From Moorella sp. Hama-1 (GTDB taxonomy: Bacteria; Bacillota; DSM-521; Neomoorellales; Neomoorellaceae), in contig NZ_AP024620.1 of NCBI RefSeq assembly GCF_023734095.1, forward strand, positions 1,670,501 through 1,734,500: a stretch of DNA of 64,000 nt, given 5' to 3'. How positions within the stretch are numbered: the stretch's first letter is position 1; every line of letters starts with the position of its first letter. The notes beneath the pieces were generated by a model. It was not told where the DNA came from, searched no databases, and was given only the letters and a program-made list of their open reading frames with translations. The position numbers and the translations under genes are program-made. Below are positions 59,682-64,000 of this stretch, in pieces.

Positions 59682-60266
59682 CTAAGCCCTGACTGCCACT
59701 TCATCCACAAAGGGCCACAGTTTTGCGGCTATAGCCCTTAAAGTTGCCCCGGAGTAAGGAGGGAGGTCCCGGAACCCGGCCTCCAGCAGGGTGTTGCCGG
59801 GCCGGAATTGCTGTAAACAAAAGCGCCGCGCCCCGGCCAGCAGCCCGCCCGTGGCCAGGAGATCTTCCTCCCGTAACAGGCCGGGAACTACCGTGGTACG
59901 GAATTCGTAAGCAACCCGGCTGTTTTTAATGAGAGCAATACTTTCCCTTACTGCCTCCAGGTCCGCCCTGGTGCCGGTTAAAAGGTCATCCTTCTCCGGC
60001 GGCCCTTTCATGTCCATGGCCACGTAGTCCAGCAGGCCCCTGGCCAGCAGCCGGGCGATAACTTCCGGTCTGGTGCCGTTAGTATCCAGTTTGACTCTGA
60101 AGCCGCATCCCTTCAACCGGCGGATAAAGTCCTCCAGGCCGGCCAGGTCGGTTATCTTCGTTCTGGGTGCCCCTGCCTCCTGCGCAGGAGCTTTGGGCCC
60201 GCAACCCGCCAGGAGAAATAATGCTATCAACAAAGTTATAGACAGGTAAAATAGCTTCTTCAACAC
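59682..60266 (-). pseudogene. Fusion of lipoprotein signal and radical-SAM activase C-part
   Basis: Residues 1-43 are a lipoprotein signal (lipobox LAGC near 20) ending APRTKITDLAG, like the start of a FecB-type binding protein (compare TITDMAG at 30653). From LEDFIRRLKGCGFRVKLDTNGTRPEVI onwards it is the C-terminal part of an NrdG/PflA-type activase, with no radical SAM cysteines. The joint lies in the shared DLAG/DLxG segment. Neither function should survive. Confidence 0.72.
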
Positions 60267-60269
60267 TCA

Positions 60270-60595
60270 TCCTGGTCTAAAAAAGTTAACTATTTTTCAA
60301 CAGCAACCCGGCCTTCCCACGACCAGGCTTTCGCTCCTTTCAGATTTGATTTGCCTGCCCCTGGGAGCAGACTTTACGACGGGAAGACCTGGGCTCCGGG
60401 AGTCCCGCCCGGACGGGAGAACGGCGCTTGAACCGGGCACCAGATACGGTCTTATGGGAAATTTTGGGGCTTCCATCTGATGTTGACCGCTAAACGAAGC
60501 CTGCGGCTTTGCCTCCCGTGACCTGTTAGGTACAGCCTGCCGGTTTGTCCGCACTCCGGCTAACGGGGTCACTTCGCCACGCACGTAAGAAAGGC
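60270..60595. other. Structured or decayed non-coding stretch
   Basis: A minus-strand frame without a clear start runs through this region, and GC-rich stems such as GGGACTCCCGGAGCCC are present. It could be a remnant of a group II intron 5' region or of a deleted operon. I see no firm gene. Confidence 0.3.
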
Positions 60596-61222
60596 TCAAG
60601 CAGGAAATGTAACGCCCCAGCCGCGGCTGTATTGCTCCGCGCAGGGGATGCAGGCCGGGCGGCCTTCCCTGATCCTGGCCCGTACTTCCGCCACCGGTTC
60701 GCCGCAAAAGGCGCAGGTCACGGAATGAAAAAGGCGGGCCCGGGGTGGCAGGTCCAGCTCAACCTGCTCCACCTTAAATAATTCCCCTTCCGGCGCCGTC
60801 AGGATTTGTTGCCACCGCTGTTCCTGGCAGCGGCTATAAGCCTCCCTTTCCTCCGGTTTCGCCTGGCCGCTAAAGACCCTGGCCCGCAAATTCTTGTACT
60901 CCTCGTCCTCCTGCCAGGTACCGCCGTTGAAGGCCACCCGGACAGCAGCACCCGATTTCCTATCGCCAAGGGTAAAGACGTGCTTGCCATAATCCCGGTA
61001 GATAAGATTGCCTTTACCCAGGGTACAGCCGGTCAGGATCTGGATGGCATCCACGCCGCAGGCGTCGGTTTCGACGATAGCCACCAGCTCTTCATCGGCC
61101 GCCCGGCTGGCAGCCAGTTCCCGCAGGGCAATTTTAGCCGCCCGGTACCCGATGGCCAGTCCGGGGCAGGTATGCCCGTGAAAGGCCGCCGCCCTTTTCC
61201 AATCATCTGGTAAGGAATTCAT
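60596..61222 (-). CDS. FmdE family protein with zinc ribbon, second copy
   Basis: The 208-residue protein has AAAFHGHTCPGLAIGYRAAK, ETDACGVDAIQILTGCTLGKGN and a C-terminal CAFCGE...CIPC zinc ribbon. It is related to the protein at 33343. ATG 61222 was chosen; an in-frame TTG lies at 61231. A sigma-H-like promoter and a hairpin-terminator leader precede it. Confidence 0.85.
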   Translation of the reverse strand: MNSLPDDWKRAAAFHGHTCPGLAIGYRAAKIALRELAASRAADEELVAIVETDACGVDAIQILTGCTLGKGNLIYRDYGKHVFTLGDRKSGAAVRVAFNGGTWQEDEEYKNLRARVFSGQAKPEEREAYSRCQEQRWQQILTAPEGELFKVEQVELDLPPRARLFHSVTCAFCGEPVAEVRARIREGRPACIPCAEQYSRGWGVTFPA

Positions 61223-61249
61223 TGTTACCAATCCCTTTCTCCGTAAAAT

Positions 61250-61306
61250 AATAAAAAATAACCACTCCAGGTACCCCTACAGGGGGTTTTAGTACCCTTC
61301 GTGGTT
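61250..61306 (-). terminator. Attenuator-like terminator in fmdE leader
   Basis: On the minus strand three nested stems are seen: AACCAC/GTGGTT, GGTAC/GTACC and CCCC/GGGG. They are followed by ATTTTTTATT, all between the promoter and the fmdE start. That layout suggests conditional termination by an unknown signal. Confidence 0.6.
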
Positions 61307-61336
61307 ACATCCACAACCTTCATGGCTGCCTTTACT

Positions 61337-61748
61337 TTATTCGCTATACAAGCCCAAATTCCTGCTGGTAAAAACGTCTTCCAGGTTAGTAGCGCGAATT
61401 AAAACATTCCCTGTTACTTTGCGGGCGTAATCCATAGCCTCCTCCCGGGTGGAAAAGAGTTTATAGCCTGTTTCCGTACCCGCAAATGACTCAACAGCAA
61501 CTTCCCCCACCTTTTGTTTCAGCTCTCCGGGCGTACCCAGAGCAATTAATTGGCCCCGGTCCATAATACCTACCCGGTGGCAGAGCATTTCGGCTTCTTC
61601 AATGTAATGGGTGGTCAAGAGTACGGTCATCCCCTCAGTGTTCATCCGCCGGATTAAATCCCAGATTTTCCGGCGGGTCTGGGGGTCCAGGCCCACCTAC
61701 GGCCGTAATATTACCATAATGCTTGGTAAGTCCCTGGATTTCAATCAC
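61337..61748 (-). pseudogene. ABC-2 type ATPase with internal deletion
   Basis: The start VIEIQGLTKHYGNITAVG is followed directly, out of frame, by GLDPQTRRKIWDLIRRMNTEGMTVLLTTHYIEEAEMLCHRVGIMDRG. Everything from Walker A to the ABC signature (about 130 residues) is missing. Confidence 0.82.
61339..61363 (-). promoter_or_regulatory. Sigma-H-like promoter of fmdE copy 2
   Basis: AGGAATTT, 11 bases, GCGAAT on the minus strand. Confidence 0.62.
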
Positions 61749-61830
61749 TTTACCAGTACCTCCCGGAGTTTCGCCTGGTCGACATGCATCTCCTGGAACG
61801 GCTGGCGGCGCATGCGGTGAGTAGTTACAT

Positions 61831-62916
61831 TCAATCATCCACTCGATCAACTACAACCCGGTTTATCACTCTGATAAACAGCCTGCTCAAAGTACCGACC
61901 GGATCCCCTCCGTCCACCGCAGCCAAAAAGGCTTCCCCGCCGCCATATCCCTGCAATAACCTTATGCCGACCGCGATAACTGCTTCACCCGGGAGCAACC
62001 CCCATTCATATTCGTCCCACAGGTGGACAAGGCTGGCGGCCAGGGCCGCCAGGCCCGGCTCATCATGAATGTACTGCAGACACATTAGATAGCTATCCCG
62101 GTCGAGTCCCAGGCCTTCCTCCCTGGCCTGGGACCAGAAGTCTTCCACAGTGACGCCGTACCGCTCCAGGCGCGCCAGAAAGCTGCACTGGCGCCGGGGA
62201 TTCAGGCCGGTCTGCTTTTCCAGGGCGATTTTTACGGCTTCCTTCACTGTCACGCCGATTAATTCCCCCAGTTTGGCATGCTTACCGGCGTCTACAAAAT
62301 GGTGGTGATTTTCGCTATTGGCGATGGCAATGATATGGTCAGTACCCGAGCCGGTGGCAATCCCTCGGGAATAACGGCTGGGCGCCATAAGTTCCTGTAA
62401 GGCGGCAGCTTTGGCTTCCGTAGCCGTAACTATGGAGCGCACCAGGGCCTGGGGAGACAGGTTGCCGTCTATCAACAGGATAATATTAATAGTGCCGGGG
62501 ACAAAATCCCACTGCCCATCTATTTCGTAATAATTGGCCCTATCTCCGGCCCGTCCACCATTAACGTCGATTCCACCGGTGACAATAGCTGTGACTGCTA
62601 ATTCACGAAACTTGTTGGTTTTGATAGCAGCGTTTTCCATCCTGGCGGCGGTAAGCAAACCGGCGGTATGACGGCAGGGCAGGTCGAGTTTGCCGGCCAG
62701 ATACTCCAGGTACCCCTCCACGCTGCCTCCCGGAAGGTTGGCCGGATCATGCTGATCGGGCGGCAGGTGGTGGTTAAAGACCGCCTGCAAGTCTTCCCGG
62801 TAGCCGCCGTTCACCCAGGCCGTGCTGACCACTCGGCGCGGCCCGGGAAAACTGACTATAAGGGTGTCATCCCGCCGATAAACTTTTTCCCCGCCTGACA
62901 ATTCTTCAAGTAACAC
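61831..62916 (-). CDS. cbiZ: Adenosylcobinamide amidohydrolase CbiZ
   Basis: The 361-residue protein has the CbiZ domain in its first 230 residues: GPRRVVSTAWVNGG, TAARMENAAIK, TGGIDVNGGRAGD, GTINIILLIDGNLS and ATGSGTDHIIAIA. It cleaves the side chain of cobinamides so the corrinoid can be rebuilt. About 130 helical residues follow. GTG 62916 has AAGGAG six bases upstream and was preferred over an earlier GTG at 62961. Confidence 0.87.
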   Translation of the reverse strand: MLLEELSGGEKVYRRDDTLIVSFPGPRRVVSTAWVNGGYREDLQAVFNHHLPPDQHDPANLPGGSVEGYLEYLAGKLDLPCRHTAGLLTAARMENAAIKTNKFRELAVTAIVTGGIDVNGGRAGDRANYYEIDGQWDFVPGTINIILLIDGNLSPQALVRSIVTATEAKAAALQELMAPSRYSRGIATGSGTDHIIAIANSENHHHFVDAGKHAKLGELIGVTVKEAVKIALEKQTGLNPRRQCSFLARLERYGVTVEDFWSQAREEGLGLDRDSYLMCLQYIHDEPGLAALAASLVHLWDEYEWGLLPGEAVIAVGIRLLQGYGGGEAFLAAVDGGDPVGTLSRLFIRVINRVVVDRVDD

Positions 62917-62969
62917 TTTTATCTCCTTCCAGGCAATTTTATTTTGTGATGGACAAGCCACTGTAGTAC

Positions 62970-63719
62970 TTAATGAACACCAGTCATACTCGTTACCTTT
63001 TCATGGATGTTTGCCGGCAGTAATGTGACTGCCAGTTTGCGGCGATAACGTTGCAGTATCTTTACAAAGCTGGGGCCAAAAAACAGGTAAAAGGCGGCGT
63101 TGCCCAGGGCATGCAAGGTATCGAACCAGAAGCTGGCGGCATAGGCGGCTATAAAGGACTGCCAGTTCAAAGGATGGATAAAGGCCGTCCAAAACCATAG
63201 GTTCATAATCCAGCCAAAAAGGTAGCCCCAGAGAAAGCTAAATGCCGTCATCGCCTTGACACCGGCATGGGGTAAGATAAACTTCATCGCCCCTGCCGTG
63301 GTGCCGGCCAGGCCCCAAGCAAACATCTGCCAGGGCGTCCACGGGCCCTGACCCAGGAAAAAGTTAGATACCAGGGCCGCAGTAGATCCGACCATAAACC
63401 CGGCCCGCGATCCAAAAACGAAACCGGAAATAATCACCATAAAGGTGGTCGGCTGGATATTGGGCAAGCCAGCAAAGGGAACCCGGCCGACGGCGGCAAT
63501 GGTGCCCAGCATGGCGATGACGGCCACTTCCCGGGTAGAAACCCGGCCCTGTTCAAAGCCCCAGTACAGCAGGCCCAGGGCCATAATGATTATCACCGAA
63601 GCGAGCAACCCCCACCCCTGGCCCCAAAGCAGGGCGTTAAACTTAACACTGGCTAGCAGCAGGCCCAGGATCAGCGCCAGGGCCAGCGGAAACAGGATTT
63701 TCCGGCAGTAAGAGAGCAT
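62970..63719 (-). CDS. ECF transporter substrate-binding (S) component, CbrT-like
   Basis: A 249-residue membrane protein with about seven hydrophobic segments. VAVIAMLGTIAAVGRVPFAGLPNIQPTTFMVIISGFVFGSRAGFMVGS carries the S-component pattern seen in cobalamin-type ECF proteins. The CbiZ gene follows 54 bases downstream and an ECF ATPase lies upstream, so corrinoid uptake is likely. Confidence 0.85.
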   Translation of the reverse strand: MLSYCRKILFPLALALILGLLLASVKFNALLWGQGWGLLASVIIIMALGLLYWGFEQGRVSTREVAVIAMLGTIAAVGRVPFAGLPNIQPTTFMVIISGFVFGSRAGFMVGSTAALVSNFFLGQGPWTPWQMFAWGLAGTTAGAMKFILPHAGVKAMTAFSFLWGYLFGWIMNLWFWTAFIHPLNWQSFIAAYAASFWFDTLHALGNAAFYLFFGPSFVKILQRYRRKLAVTLLPANIHEKVTSMTGVH

Positions 63720-63833
63720 GTAATTTATCCTCCATTAATTAGTCCTCAGGCATTTTGCTATCTGGCTTCGCCTGGAGCCTTTTGGCCGGTGCTGCCGTTA
63801 CCAGATGTTCCCCAGGAGCGCATCTTGCCAGGT

Positions 63834-64000
63834 TTAACCCGAAACCGCCTGCCTGGCCGGCTGTACAGGTGCCAGCCGGGCCAGGGCCTCCGGTAAGGTC
63901 AGGACGCCGTCCACATAGCCGCGGCACATCTTGCCAATCTGGGTGGAATAAAAGACCGACTCGCCCAAAACCTGGTGTTTGGGGCCATCGGCGACGACCC
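63834..64000 (-). CDS. ECF transporter ATPase, C-terminal end (partial)
   Basis: The frame open to the window edge reads ADGPKHQVLGESVFYSTQIGKMCRG and ends ALARLAPVQPARQAVSG. This is the tail of an ECF-type ATPase subunit. Only the last 54 residues are visible. Confidence 0.65.
   Translation of the reverse strand, partial: VVADGPKHQVLGESVFYSTQIGKMCRGYVDGVLTLPEALARLAPVQPARQAVSG

Noticed and set aside
60270-60595. Group II intron
   Set aside because: No domain V hairpin and no reverse transcriptase are visible; recorded only as a structured or decayed stretch.
1-64000. tRNA or rRNA genes
   Set aside because: I noticed no cloverleaf or rRNA signature, but a tRNA scan was not possible.

Overview
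The window looks like the chromosome of a thermophilic, anaerobic, acetogen-like Firmicute, most like Moorella. This rests on GC-rich Firmicute coding with strong Shine-Dalgarno sites, heterodisulfide-reductase-type electron bifurcation genes, futalosine-pathway menaquinone genes, a double-cubane reductase, and cobalamin, molybdenum/tungsten and selenium metabolism. The assignment is from gene content only.

Region 1 (1-10.2 kb) is a fluoride-response island. Four crcB-type (fluoride) riboswitches are visible. They sit in front of a dynamin-like GTPase plus enolase operon, a frameshifted remnant, an MFS transporter, and a Na+/H+ antiporter plus universal stress protein operon. A pair of MutS-like ATPases lies among them. 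No crcB/fluC gene is in view.

Region 2 (10.3-18.6 kb) holds a c-di-GMP EAL/CBS/GGDEF protein, a TIM-barrel protein, a LytR-CpsA-Psr enzyme, an unrecognised HTH protein, a cysteine desulfurase with a DUF3343 partner, and a DtxR-type regulator with a palindromic operator.

Region 3 (18.6-28.4 kb) is a sulfur/selenium relay. It contains a thioredoxin reductase-like flavoprotein, a YeeE/YedE transporter split into two genes with a TusA-like gene between them, a LysR regulator, further TusA and YedE genes, an IscU/NifU scaffold, and a double-cubane dehydratase-type reductase with its activase. The second YeeE half reads through an in-frame UGA with a SECIS-like hairpin just downstream, so it is a strong candidate selenoprotein.

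Region 4 (28.4-41.9 kb) mixes a metal or oxyanion ABC transporter operon (FmdE, DUF364, FecCD-type permease, ATPase, lipoprotein) behind a Moco/Tuco-like riboswitch with many broken and fused genes. These include two methyltransferase copies, a znuB fragment fused to an AbiEii toxin start, a CHASE4/HD-GYP/Rpn mosaic, a cut-off aldehyde dehydrogenase, and an intact AbiEii-type toxin-antitoxin pair.

Region 5 (42-52.6 kb) carries an orphan cobalamin riboswitch, two divergent MerR paralogues, a HdrCB fusion with a double-HdrA/MvhD fusion, a CoA-disulfide-reductase-like flavoprotein, and feoA with a split feoB. Region 6 (52.7-64 kb) has another Moco-like riboswitch, a tetR-mtnP-mqnE-mqnA-mqnC operon, a CBS-GGDEF protein, a second FmdE behind an attenuator-like leader, and cobamide salvage genes (cbiZ, a CbrT-like ECF component and the end of an ECF ATPase).

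Two dispersed features cross these regions. One is a 60-170 bp repeat that ends in a ribosome-binding site; it separates the two feoB genes and encodes a linker inside hdrA. The other is a set of sigma-H-like promoters in front of the cofactor-related leaders.
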